Positions 17,001 through 24,429 of a DNA stretch of 34,022 nucleotides are shown piece after piece. The number at the start of each line of letters is the position of its first letter. The first letter of the stretch is position 1. The stretch lies in assembly GCA_964405375.1 (NCBI GenBank), contig CAYONQ010000019.1, positions 1 to 34,022 of the forward strand, given 5' to 3'. The notes beneath the pieces were generated by a model, which did not search any database, was not told the origin of the DNA, and saw only the letters and a program-made list of their open reading frames with translations. A program made the translations under genes and the position numbers. Source of the stretch: CAYONQ01 sp964405375 (GTDB lineage Bacteria > Planctomycetota > Phycisphaerae > Sedimentisphaerales > Anaerobacaceae).

Positions 17001-17118
17001 CCCGCCCTGCGATTACCAGGGCTACGAAACATACCTTGCGGGCGATATAAATAAGGATTTATACGTTGATTTCAGTGATGTTGCCGAGATAGCGTATCGA
17101 TGGCTAAATGAGGATTAA
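14011..17118 (+). CDS. Secreted beta-helix / beta-propeller protein with dockerin-like C-terminus
   Basis: The 1035-residue protein has, in order: a signal peptide (about 1-23); a right-handed beta-helix (about 25-330) with at least six turns built on TNCTIxGNxAxxxGGGIYC; a loop region rich in Asp and Asn (about 335-430) ending PCINAG...DMGADEF, as in choice-of-anchor beta-helix proteins; and an Ig-like domain resembling the Kre9/KNH family (about 433-526). A PQQ-like beta-propeller follows (about 560-955), with repeated DGTVYVGGxxGxLYAVD...W blades. The C-terminus (about 968-1035) has two duplicated calcium-loop/helix units. The second, DINKDLYVDFSDVAEIAYRW, is dockerin-like; the first, DISADLTVNLVDLAVLALDW, has lost some ligands. 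It should be extracellular or surface-bound and bind glycans or organise a complex; no catalytic residues are apparent. The next gene lies 24 bases downstream. Confidence 0.88.
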   Translation: MKGKIKSPVLVFVCLLLTVSCYADVIIVDDDWPYDFNNIQAAIDYSVNGDFIYVFPGTYTGEGNRDIDFDGKAVTVQSIFPEDPYFIAATIVDCNGDGRGFIFQNGEDANSILTGLTIINGNSDSDGAGIYCYDSSPTITNCIISGSTAGDRGGGIFCWNSNSIITNCTISDNTSSLQEPFYDGDGGGIYCTGNPTITNCTITGNTAAANGGGIYCVGNLTITNCTITGNSAEENGGGICCEGGSSSYPKIKNCTFNANSAGNNGGGMYNDSEISTLTNCTFGGNSAGNEGGGIRCYYSKISLTNCILWGNTDSTGLIEAAQINCWFSSELQVIFSCIQDDDPNDANIPFGDPDNHNIDDNPMFVRDPNDGGDGWGISDNDDFGDLHLQKSSPCINAGFPNFSAGVNNVDIDGQPRIVGFCVDMGADEFAPMIIVTKPPAGEVWAGGSTHGINWYSFGITGTVDISYNPNNGGDWVTIENNAANTGGYIWHLPNGVDSNQCLVSVVPSVPDPNALCFESGLFTIHPDSPGPTITSTWESLGGDFRRSGWNPNYGPELGCIKWQFETDAPVSASPTINGDDKVHIACENGRLYTLDIDDGSLLWSYDTNTPLFSAPTIGRDGTVYVGGKNGKLYAVDTNGNLRWTHTTDGFIYSSPAVSPDSQVYVCSQDGSLYALGQDGSELWSFQTAGLGTPSGSILASPTIGADGTVYIGGLYEPNLYALEPNDGALKWACNLQPLVYDEYGNPWYNKSGWPFPSPVVAPDGTIYQTLVQDSNLYAIEPDSGTIIWATDLAGIVVCWGFPEECFTWYGPGEPPVDDPNSPYYGGIIEGWYKYSNCWSEPALALDGTIYVSLDDGRLRAVDPNGSLRWATRLGMMGNFTLTVGGDGRIYAAGDDGHLCVVSPDGEEIARFRSSDWLTFPVIAQDNTIIVAGERDNSTSVGDANNIVWAIGDDGCEDQPYDLHRPQDISADLTVNLVDLAVLALDWLGCTNMDLYADPPCDYQGYETYLAGDINKDLYVDFSDVAEIAYRWLNED

Positions 17119-17142
17119 AACGCAATTATAAGGGTAAAAACT

Positions 17143-18012
17143 ATGAAACCGGCTTTTACGAAAAAAGACCTTGTCGTCGCTCTTGGCTGCGTTCTCTTTC
17201 TGCTGGCAAACATCGCAGCCATTGGCGGCGGCGGCCGCAAAAGGGCCAGGGAGGCAGTCTGCCTCTCGAACCTCTTCCAATGGGGCACCTGCTTTCAGAT
17301 GTACACAAACGATTACGATGGCTTTTTCCCGATGGGAACCGAGAGTGGACAGAAGTCCTATCAATGCTGGTTATACGTGCTGCAGCCATACTACAGGCAG
17401 GGAAAGCTGCGGCTTTGCCCGGAGGCCACCAAACCAATGCCGGTCCCAAATAGATTCCTTCCGGGATATAGGGAGGCCACTACCTTTGAGGCGTGGGGGC
17501 CGCTCTGGGCAGACGGTAACAGGGCGGTTCGTGAGTATGATACCACTCCCGATGGTTCGTACTCGGGCTGGATAGAGCCGAGCTTTCCCTTCGTCGAGGC
17601 CGGAGAGTACACAAGCTATATGCAGAATGACTGGGTTCGTAACGACCCGCGGACGGAAGACCCAAGGTATCCCAGGCGGGTGAAAAGTGCTAATGTCAAA
17701 GGTGCGGACAAAATACCGCTGATGCTGGACGGCAAGGGCTTTTACGTTGGTGAGCCCTCCGAGAACAGCCCACCTCCAAGTTACAGGGACGAGCCTGGGA
17801 CATTTGTGGGTATGACGCGATTCTGTATTGACCGGCACAACGGGGCGATAAACGCCGCCTTTGTGGACTTCTCCGCCAGGAAGGTAGGGCTGAAAGAATT
17901 GTGGACGCTGAAGTGGAACCTCAAGTGGGACGAATGCGGCCCGTGGACCGCCTGCGGCGGCGCCCAGCCGACCGACTGGCCAATCTGGATGAAAAATTTC
18001 AAGGACTATTAA
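17143..18012 (+). CDS. Prepilin-like protein with degenerate N-terminal motif
   Basis: The 289-residue protein has one N-terminal membrane segment (about 9-27) followed by RKRAREAVCLSNLFQWGTCFQMYTNDYDGFFP. This closely matches the planctomycete prepilin/DUF1559-type signature RxxAxxxxCxSNLxQWGxxxxMYxxDxxGxFP. Near the C-terminus RHNGAINAAFVDFSARKVG matches the RHNG...F.DG tail of that family. The prepilin peptidase motif GFTLIE is not intact: the sequence reads AFTKKDLVV, with Gly before the cleavage site replaced by Ala and Glu+5 by Asp. It may stay as an N-terminal membrane anchor instead of being cleaved and assembled. AGGGT (17131-17135) is the ribosome site. It probably shares a transcript with the beta-helix protein. 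Confidence 0.75.
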   Translation: MKPAFTKKDLVVALGCVLFLLANIAAIGGGGRKRAREAVCLSNLFQWGTCFQMYTNDYDGFFPMGTESGQKSYQCWLYVLQPYYRQGKLRLCPEATKPMPVPNRFLPGYREATTFEAWGPLWADGNRAVREYDTTPDGSYSGWIEPSFPFVEAGEYTSYMQNDWVRNDPRTEDPRYPRRVKSANVKGADKIPLMLDGKGFYVGEPSENSPPPSYRDEPGTFVGMTRFCIDRHNGAINAAFVDFSARKVGLKELWTLKWNLKWDECGPWTACGGAQPTDWPIWMKNFKDY

Positions 18013-18331
18013 AATAACCGGCCGATTCTTTGCGGTCGCAGACCATCATAAAAACACCCGGGCCTTCATAGTCTCTCCGTGGTTAAAATGCGTCGCATTT
18101 TTTCTCTTTTTTTCTCTATTTTTCCCAAAAACGTACCTATTTTTCTCTATTTTTTGCATTTTTTCTTCATTTTTCTCCATTTTTCTCCATTTTTTTCCTG
18201 CCTATCTTGCCCAAACCACCCAAACTTACCCACCAACCCTCGTTTTTGCCCCAAAAACCAACATCCCACTTTAAAATAAACCCCAAAAAACAGTGTTTTT
18301 TAAAAATTCCCGACTTTTAAAAACCTGAATA
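18013..18331. other. Gene-free polypyrimidine tract between convergent genes
   Basis: No credible gene. Positions 18072-18089 contain CTCTCCGTGGTTAAAAT, the same family as 64-96. From 18090 to about 18200 the plus strand is nearly all T and C with repeated TTTTTCTCTA and TTTTTCTCCA words; the minus strand is therefore purine-rich. The area separates two convergent genes and may end transcription in either direction, but no clear hairpin is present. Confidence 0.6.
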
Positions 18332-19450
18332 CTACCCCCCGGCAGCTAACTGCGAGAATTTCGGCATTGCGTAATCGAAGAACCGCTTATAGCCCTCACA
18401 TAAATAGCTTTCTACCCCTCCGTCTTCTGTCTTCTGTCCTCTGTCCTTTGTCTTCTGTCCTCTGTCTTTCACACAGCCGCCGCGACAGACATCAAGGTGT
18501 CTGCAGACAAGGCATTTATCACAAAGATTCTGCTTGTTGCGCGCAAACGCCCGCTTTTTACCACCGGCTGCCAGTTTCCCTATTGGTGTATCGAATATAT
18601 TGCCCAATCGCCATCTCGGCTCGACAAAAAAATCACACGGAAAACAGTCGCCGGTATGCTCAACGACAATATACTGGCTGCACCGCCTGTCAAAGGTGCA
18701 AATCGTATGTTTGCCGGCCGCACAGAAGGACAGTATCGAGTCAAAGTCACGAATGCTTATCTTCTCTGGGCCATACTCCATCCAGCGGTCAAATATCCTG
18801 CACAAAAACTCGCCGTATTGCTGAGGTGTAATCGAGAAATCCGCAATCTTGCCTGTAGCCCCGTCAAACTCGACACACGGGATAAACTGCAGATACCTTA
18901 TGCCGTTCTCAACGAAAAAATCAAATAGCTCATCGGGCCGCTCTACGTTTCTGTCGTTCAGCAGGGTAAGCGTATTAAACTCAACCTTATGTTTTTTACA
19001 GTTCTCGATGGCCTTCATCACCCTGTCGAATGTTCCTTTCCCCGAGCAATCGGTGCGATAATAGTCGTGAAGCCCCTTTGGGCCGTCGATACTAATCCCG
19101 ACAAGAAAGTCGTTGTCGTGCAGAAACCGGCACCACTTTTCATCGAGTAAAATTGCGTTGGTCTGCAGCGAATTATTTATCTGCCGGCCGGCGCCGTATC
19201 TTTTTTGCAGCTCCACCGCCTTCTCGTAGAAATCCAGTCCCATCAACGTCGGCTCACCCCCCTGCCAGGCAAAGCCGGCGACCGGCAAATCCAGTTTAAG
19301 ATAGTCCTCAACAAGCTTGGCGAGCACCTCATCGCTCATTCGCTGGACGCCTCGGCCAAGCTGCGGGGACCTGTCCTTGTAAAAACAGTACCGGCAGTTC
19401 ATATTGCAATCTGAGCCGGTCGGCTTGATTAAAAGGGTAAAGGGCTGCAT
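18332..19450 (-). CDS. Radical SAM protein of the anaerobic sulfatase maturase type (SPASM)
   Basis: The 372-residue enzyme carries the radical SAM cluster motif CNMNCRYC (C15, C19, C22). Its C-terminal SPASM-like cysteines are C310, C313, C316, C322, C326 and C351, in CDKCLVC...CRGGC...LCEGY. LLIKPTGSDCN, WQGGEPTLMG and DGPKGLHD are typical of anaerobic sulfatase-maturating enzymes, which convert a Cys or Ser of a sulfatase to formylglycine. No sulfatase gene is in the window, so another peptide target is possible. An in-frame array of a 7-base repeat codes for residues 329-343 (DRGQKTKDRGQKTED), in the loop between C326 and C351. The gene follows cca by 36 bases on the same strand, and rsmD lies before that. 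Confidence 0.88.
   Translation of the reverse strand: MQPFTLLIKPTGSDCNMNCRYCFYKDRSPQLGRGVQRMSDEVLAKLVEDYLKLDLPVAGFAWQGGEPTLMGLDFYEKAVELQKRYGAGRQINNSLQTNAILLDEKWCRFLHDNDFLVGISIDGPKGLHDYYRTDCSGKGTFDRVMKAIENCKKHKVEFNTLTLLNDRNVERPDELFDFFVENGIRYLQFIPCVEFDGATGKIADFSITPQQYGEFLCRIFDRWMEYGPEKISIRDFDSILSFCAAGKHTICTFDRRCSQYIVVEHTGDCFPCDFFVEPRWRLGNIFDTPIGKLAAGGKKRAFARNKQNLCDKCLVCRHLDVCRGGCVKDRGQKTKDRGQKTEDGGVESYLCEGYKRFFDYAMPKFSQLAAGG
18421..18469. repeat. In-frame TCTTCTG/TCCTCTG microsatellite inside the maturase gene
   Basis: About seven copies of the 7-base unit TCTTCTG or TCCTCTG (plus strand) lie wholly within the coding sequence and give a 7-residue peptide period (DRGQKTK DRGQKTE). The length keeps the frame open. 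Confidence 0.85.
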
Positions 19451-19486
19451 TTGCTATACACTCTCACGTAATACCGTGGTAATTAT

Positions 19487-20713
19487 TCACTCACTCATCC
19501 TGTGCTTCTGTAACCACTTTTGCACCCATAGCTCGGCCTGCTCTTTTGTCTGCAGCTTTCCTTCCAATTGGGCGATGTACATCTCTTCAGCTAACTGTCC
19601 CAGCCCAGGCCCCGGCACGGCGCCTAATCGAATCAGTTCGTGGCCGTTCAGCAATGGCTTTGGCCGTAGCTCAACATCACCAAGCGCCTTGATTCTCTTC
19701 CTTAGCGCTATTAACGGTGCGATGGCCTTCCTGCCGCCGCCTTTAGCTCTTTGAATCGCCCTTTGCAGCTCGTACAGGTCCCAGAAATACGGCTCAGAAA
19801 CTATCTTTTTCAACTCTGCCAAAGACATATTGTTTCTGAGCAGCTTGCCTCTGTTGGTAAGCAGGAATCTGATATGTTTGTTTGCACTTCTGCTCAGCCG
19901 AAGGACCACACACCTCTCGAGCGCAAACTTCGTCGGAAAGCCGGCAAAAAACCCTGCCAGCGCCAGCGCAAAATCAACCTTCTTTCGCAACTGACTCAAT
20001 ACGCTGATTGCAAATTTTGCTTGTTCACCGACAAACCCTGGGAAAATCGCCTCGGCCAACCCGCTTTTAATCAGCATTGACGCACCGGCGGAGCGGTTCG
20101 AATCGACAAGAATGACCTCCAGCTCCGCGCACTTACGCTCGTCGCTTATCTTGACTATACTGCCGGCGTTTTTGCGAATTGCCAGCCAGGTTTGCCTCTC
20201 AATCGCAAAGTCAAGCTGAGTGGAGAACCGCACCGCCCGCAGCATCCGCAGGTAATCCTCGTCAAACCGTTTTTCAGGCCGACCGATAGTTCTAATCACC
20301 TGCCTTTCAAGGTCTGCCTGCCCATCGACGTAATCAATAACCTTATCCTCAAGCAGGTCGTAGAACATCCCGTTTATGGTAAAGTCCCTTCGGCTGGCAT
20401 CCTCGGCGGCACTGACGAACCTGACGGCGGTTGGGTGCCTGCCGTCGGCATAACCGCTTTCCGCCCTGAAGGTGGCCACCTCCACATTCTGGCCTTCGAT
20501 TAAGACTATCACCACGCCGAACTGCGCTCCGACCTTTAATGTGCGCTTAAATAACCTCATCACATCCCTGGGCGTGGCGTCCGTAGCGACGTCATAATCT
20601 TTGGCGGTTCGGCCTAACAGCATATCCCGCACACACCCGCCCGCCAGCAGCGCCTCGAAGCCGTTGCTGTGCAGCTGTTTAATTATCTTTATAGCCGCCT
20701 GTTTATTTGTCAT
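19487..20713 (-). CDS. cca: CCA tRNA nucleotidyltransferase / poly(A) polymerase family
   Basis: The 408-residue class II nucleotidyltransferase has LLAGGCVRDMLLG (residues 22-34) and the metal-binding pair D39/D41 in KDYDVAT. It also has SRRDFTINGMFYD and RFDEDYLRMLRAVRF, all standard for bacterial CCA-adding enzymes and poly(A) polymerase I. It should add or repair the 3' CCA of tRNAs. Whether it adds CCA or A tails cannot be separated on motifs alone. I choose the ATG at 20713 because it overlaps the rsmD stop as ATGA (20713-20710), which implies translational coupling, and because the family's N-terminus begins there. An upstream GTG would add 15 residues unlike the family. There is no C-terminal HD domain. 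Confidence 0.87.
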   Translation of the reverse strand: MTNKQAAIKIIKQLHSNGFEALLAGGCVRDMLLGRTAKDYDVATDATPRDVMRLFKRTLKVGAQFGVVIVLIEGQNVEVATFRAESGYADGRHPTAVRFVSAAEDASRRDFTINGMFYDLLEDKVIDYVDGQADLERQVIRTIGRPEKRFDEDYLRMLRAVRFSTQLDFAIERQTWLAIRKNAGSIVKISDERKCAELEVILVDSNRSAGASMLIKSGLAEAIFPGFVGEQAKFAISVLSQLRKKVDFALALAGFFAGFPTKFALERCVVLRLSRSANKHIRFLLTNRGKLLRNNMSLAELKKIVSEPYFWDLYELQRAIQRAKGGGRKAIAPLIALRKRIKALGDVELRPKPLLNGHELIRLGAVPGPGLGQLAEEMYIAQLEGKLQTKEQAELWVQKWLQKHRMSE

Positions 20714-21315
20714 CTGCTGCCCCGCTGCAATATAGTTACGGCCATACTTCCCCACCACCGCCGTTCTATTACCCTCATCCGGCCATATCGCTCCAATAGT
20801 TCTGTGTGGCTGTCGGTCCTGACCACGGCAATCCCGCTCGGATCCAACTTGTCCGACAATAAATTCAGCAATCCGCTTAAAAGAGAACCCTCCCCCACGT
20901 CTCTCGTAGCAGAATACGGCGGGTCAACAAAAACCATAGCATATTTTCGCTCGCCAGCCCCGTTAGAAGTTGCTTTTCTAACAGGGTCAGCCGGCGCAGC
21001 AATCCTGAAGGCGTCGGCCCTTATAACCTTCGACTGCTTAACAAAGCCAGCTCTTTCTATGTTCCTGTTCAGAATCGCAATAATCTTCGGGTCTCTCTCG
21101 ACAAAAGTAACAAACTCAGCCCCACGGCTCGCCGCCTCCAGCCCTAAAGAACCGACACCACTGAACAAATCAGCTACCACCTTGCCGTTCGGCATATCGT
21201 ACTTGTAAAGCACGTTGAACAGCGATTCCTTGACCCTGTCGGTAATGGGCCGACTATCTCCTGTCTTCGGGCTAAGCAGCTTCATTGCCCGTTTTGTACC
21301 AGCTATGATTCTCAT
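20710..21315 (-). CDS. rsmD: 16S rRNA (guanine966-N2)-methyltransferase RsmD
   Basis: The 201-residue protein matches RsmD along its length. MRIIAGxxRxxxL and RPITDRVKESLFNVL form the start, DLFSGVGSLGLEAASRGA the SAM-binding loop, FVERDP the acidic SAM contact, and VFVDPPYS the N2-guanine methylase motif (DPPY). By homology it methylates G966 of 16S rRNA. It is the first gene of a minus-strand group with cca (4-base overlap) and a radical SAM maturase. Confidence 0.93.
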   Translation of the reverse strand: MRIIAGTKRAMKLLSPKTGDSRPITDRVKESLFNVLYKYDMPNGKVVADLFSGVGSLGLEAASRGAEFVTFVERDPKIIAILNRNIERAGFVKQSKVIRADAFRIAAPADPVRKATSNGAGERKYAMVFVDPPYSATRDVGEGSLLSGLLNLLSDKLDPSGIAVVRTDSHTELLERYGRMRVIERRWWGSMAVTILQRGSR

Positions 21316-21393
21316 CTTGCCCAGTATACAATATCAGCTTGCTCTCAGCGAGAAATTTTGCCCGGACTCGACACCACAATCCTCAAGGATGTC

Positions 21394-21421
21394 TTTACGC
21401 TACCTTCACAAAGACTATAAT
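21394..21421 (+). promoter_or_regulatory. Candidate promoter for the GT39-TPR gene
   Basis: TTTACG (21394-21399) and a consensus TATAAT (21416-21421) are separated by 16 bases. The predicted leader is about 60 bases and contains the inverted repeats at 21433-21488. Confidence 0.4.
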
Positions 21422-21432
21422 TTAAGTCTCGG

Positions 21433-21488
21433 TATATCCGGGCAGGTAGAAAAGACCCGCCCGGAAGATTTCAGCTAATTCGGATATA
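21433..21488 (+). promoter_or_regulatory. Two overlapping inverted repeats in the leader of the GT39-TPR gene
   Basis: CCGGGCAGGT (21438-21447) and ACCCGCCCGG (21455-21464) form a 10-bp stem with one mismatch and a 7-base loop. TATATCCG (21433-21440) pairs with CGGATATA (21481-21488), which runs into the start codon. The two pairings share the CCG at 21438-21440, so they compete. No Shine-Dalgarno site is visible. Confidence 0.35.
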
Positions 21489-23869
21489 TGACAAAAACCC
21501 ATCCCAAAACGAATCCGCCTGCACAACGGCAGCACTTCGTCTGGTTCGCAATTGGTATATTCGCCGTCGCAATGTTAGTGCGGGCGGTCCATCTCTGGCA
21601 GATTCGCACAGCGCCGTTTTTTACGTTGGCGATGGGTGACGCCCAGATATACGATGCCTGGGCTCGTCAAATCGTAAAGGGCGACTGGCTGGGCGAGGGG
21701 GTATTTTATCACCCGCCGTTGTACGCATATTTTCTGGCGGCAGTCTATAGCATATTCGGCAGCGGCGTAGCAGTCGTACGCATCCTTCAAAGCGTCATCG
21801 GCGCCTTATCGTGCGTGCTGCTTGCCGACACGGCCCGGCGTATCTTTTCGAGGCCGATTGGTGTTGTGGCTGGATTGATGCTGGCATTGTACGCACCGGC
21901 AATCTTTTTCGATGGGTTGTTCCACAAAACTACTCTGGCCGTATTCTTTCTCTGCCTGGCATTGTGGCTTCTAAGTAAACTTCGCGACAAACCACACAAA
22001 TATCTGTTATGGTTTGCCGTCGGATTAGTGATAGGATGTATGATTCTAACGAGGGAAAACGCCCTTGTGTTCGTTATTGCAATTGTCCTCTGGACGCTGC
22101 TACATCATAGAAACCTGGGCAGGCAACGGCTGGTCTTCACGGCTGTATTTCTATTAGGGTTAGCAAGCGTACTACTGCCCGTTGGGCTGCGCAATCAGCT
22201 CGTGGGGGGGCAGTTTCACCTGACCACATCAAATTTCGGACGCAATTTGTACATCGGTAACAGTGAAGATGCCGAGGGATTTTACAGGCCGTTGCTTTAC
22301 GGACGAGGACACCCCAAGTACGAGCTTGCCGACGACACTATGCTTGCCGAGCAGGCGATGGGCAGAAAACTAACCCCCGCAGAGGTCTCGCGGTATTGGA
22401 CCGGCCGTGCTCTGGATTACATCATCTCCCGGCCCGGCGACTGGCTCAAACTGGTAGCAAAGAAATTTATGCTTCTATGCAACGCCACCGAAATCGCCGA
22501 CACGGAGGACCAATACACCTATTCCGAATGGTCGATACCGCTGCGGCTGACGGGCTATGTATGCCACTTCGGCACGCTCGCACCTCTGGCACTGTTCGGC
22601 GTATGGGCTACACGGAACAAACGAAAAAAACTATGGCTGCTATATCTGATGCCGGCAATTTACACGGCAAGCACGCTGATGTTCTACGTCTTCGGGCGGT
22701 ACCGCTATCCAATAGTGCCGTTTCTTGTGTTATTTGCGTCGGCAGGGATAGTCCAGTGGCGTGCTTTACTGAGCGCAAAATGGCTGCAGCGGATTGCCTG
22801 TGTTATGGCAATAATTGCCACGGCCGTATTCTGCAACTGGCCGATGACGTACAAAGATATGGCCAGAGCGATGACATATAATAATACGGCAAACGCACTT
22901 GTATCGCAGGGTGAAATTGACGAAGCAATAAGTTGCTATCGTCAGGCACTGCAACGTTGGCCTGATTACGCCGCCGCACACAATAACCTCGGCATCGCAC
23001 TGGAATCGCAGGGCAGGCTCAGCGAGGCCGTAAGCCACTATTACCAGGCATTGCAGATTAAGCCCGACTATTTCAAGGTGCACAGCGGGCTGGGCAGAGT
23101 GCTGTCGATGCAGGGCAAATTAAATGGCGCCGTAAACCACTACCGTCAGGCGCTGGATATAAAGCCCGATGATGTTGAAACGCACTACAAGCTCGGCAAC
23201 ATCCTCAAATCACAGGGTAAGCTTGATGAAGCTATCAGCCATTATCGTTGGGCACTGCAAATCGCTCCTGACAATGCCGAAATGCACTACAATCTCGGCA
23301 ACATTCTCAAATCACAGGGCGAGCTCGATGAGGCCATCAGTCACTATCGCAAGGCACTGCAGCTCGACCCGCATTCCGCCGATATGCACAACAACCTGGC
23401 TAATACGCTCAAGTCACAGGGCAAACTCGACGAGGCAGTCCGCCATTACCGTCAGGCCATCCGGAACAATCCTGACTACGCCGCGGCCCACAACAACCTT
23501 GCATATACCCTGATAAGTAAGGGTTTACTGAATGAGGCGTTTGAACATTTTCAAGAAGCGGTGCGTCTCAAACCTAATTGGCCGTCATCGTTGAATGGCC
23601 TGGCCCTGATTCTGGCCACTCACCCGGACCCACAAATTCGCAATGCCGACCAGGCAATTGCTCTTGCCGAGCGCGCAGCCGAACTGACACGGCATCAGAA
23701 TGCGACGATTCTTAACACGCTGGCAACCAGCTACGCCGCGGCAGGCAAGCTCGGCGAGGCAATAGCAACGTCGCAAGCAGCGCTGGCACTGGCCCAGGCC
23801 CAAAAAGATGATGAACTGGCCAACCACATTCGCAAACAACTGGAAACTTACAGACAAGCAAACCCCTGA
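21488..23869 (+). CDS. GT39-like membrane glycosyltransferase fused to TPR domain
   Basis: The 793-residue protein has two halves. Residues about 15-455 hold roughly ten hydrophobic segments, starting FVWFAIGIFAVAMLVRAVHL. The first external loop (about 40-75, AMGDAQIYDAWARQIVKGDW...YHPPLYAYF) is typical of the ArnT/PMT (GT39) superfamily. Residues about 462-785 form nine tandem TPR units of 34 residues, each ending in a PD or PN. Units 4 and 5 are nearly identical in DNA (23195-23250 and 23297-23352, offset 102 bases). The membrane half should glycosylate a substrate outside the cytoplasm, and the TPR half probably recruits a partner or the target protein. It is transcribed divergently from rsmD. 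Confidence 0.85.
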   Translation: MTKTHPKTNPPAQRQHFVWFAIGIFAVAMLVRAVHLWQIRTAPFFTLAMGDAQIYDAWARQIVKGDWLGEGVFYHPPLYAYFLAAVYSIFGSGVAVVRILQSVIGALSCVLLADTARRIFSRPIGVVAGLMLALYAPAIFFDGLFHKTTLAVFFLCLALWLLSKLRDKPHKYLLWFAVGLVIGCMILTRENALVFVIAIVLWTLLHHRNLGRQRLVFTAVFLLGLASVLLPVGLRNQLVGGQFHLTTSNFGRNLYIGNSEDAEGFYRPLLYGRGHPKYELADDTMLAEQAMGRKLTPAEVSRYWTGRALDYIISRPGDWLKLVAKKFMLLCNATEIADTEDQYTYSEWSIPLRLTGYVCHFGTLAPLALFGVWATRNKRKKLWLLYLMPAIYTASTLMFYVFGRYRYPIVPFLVLFASAGIVQWRALLSAKWLQRIACVMAIIATAVFCNWPMTYKDMARAMTYNNTANALVSQGEIDEAISCYRQALQRWPDYAAAHNNLGIALESQGRLSEAVSHYYQALQIKPDYFKVHSGLGRVLSMQGKLNGAVNHYRQALDIKPDDVETHYKLGNILKSQGKLDEAISHYRWALQIAPDNAEMHYNLGNILKSQGELDEAISHYRKALQLDPHSADMHNNLANTLKSQGKLDEAVRHYRQAIRNNPDYAAAHNNLAYTLISKGLLNEAFEHFQEAVRLKPNWPSSLNGLALILATHPDPQIRNADQAIALAERAAELTRHQNATILNTLATSYAAAGKLGEAIATSQAALALAQAQKDDELANHIRKQLETYRQANP

Positions 23870-23913
23870 AGCCATAATTTAGAAACTACTTGACCGCGAA
23901 AATCGCCGCCGTC

Positions 23914-24429
23914 TTAAGCTAACAGTTCCTGCATCTGGATGGCACATTGCCGAAACTTATCGGCGGGCAGCGTTATCGTCTGCCATTTCGGGCTGCGGCG
24001 TTTCATAAACTTGCGGTAATCATCTAATTTAACGGCAAAAAATACATATCTGCTGCCGTCAAAGTCGAAAATCCCCCTGCCGTCAAAATCAACGTCAATG
24101 TTCTCTATCCTGTAGGCGAAAACGAAAACGACGGTATGACTTGGCCCGAAAACCCCCTGCCACATGGCCAGTCCTTCGATATCCTCGGTTGTAACCCAGC
24201 ACTCAAAGCCGGCTAATTTAGCAAAACTTGTCCCCTTGAACCTTCTGCCCTTCACCTCGGCAATTATTATTTTTTGATTGCGGGGATATAATAAAAAATC
24301 GAAGCTCTTAATCTTCAAGCGGCCGAATGCTGCTCTTTTATGCTCATCTATCGAAATATATTGAATACGATTATCAATCAACCAATTTTCGAAGGCCTGC
24401 TCGTAGTGATTGAGAGGAAAACTTTTCAT
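23914..24429 (-). CDS. HYExAFE-family protein, PD-(D/E)XK nuclease-like
   Basis: The 171-residue protein begins with HYEQAFENWL (residues 8-17), the signature that names the planctomycete HYExAFE family (recalled, not searched). A nuclease-like core follows: SFDFLLYP with D44, then KIIIAEVKGRR with E58-V-K60, the D...ExK pattern of the PD-(D/E)XK superfamily. No function is established that I know of; DNA or RNA cleavage, or binding by an inactive relative, is inferred from the core motif. Its ATG overlaps the hisS stop as ATGA (24429-24426), so it is translationally coupled to histidyl-tRNA synthetase. It is the last gene of a three-gene group. Confidence 0.75.
   Translation of the reverse strand: MKSFPLNHYEQAFENWLIDNRIQYISIDEHKRAAFGRLKIKSFDFLLYPRNQKIIIAEVKGRRFKGTSFAKLAGFECWVTTEDIEGLAMWQGVFGPSHTVVFVFAYRIENIDVDFDGRGIFDFDGSRYVFFAVKLDDYRKFMKRRSPKWQTITLPADKFRQCAIQMQELLA

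Noticed and set aside
18079..18279. 66-codon Phe-rich ORF in the polypyrimidine tract
   Set aside because: Its composition is dictated by the T/C tract and there is no start signal; a membrane peptide is possible but unsupported.
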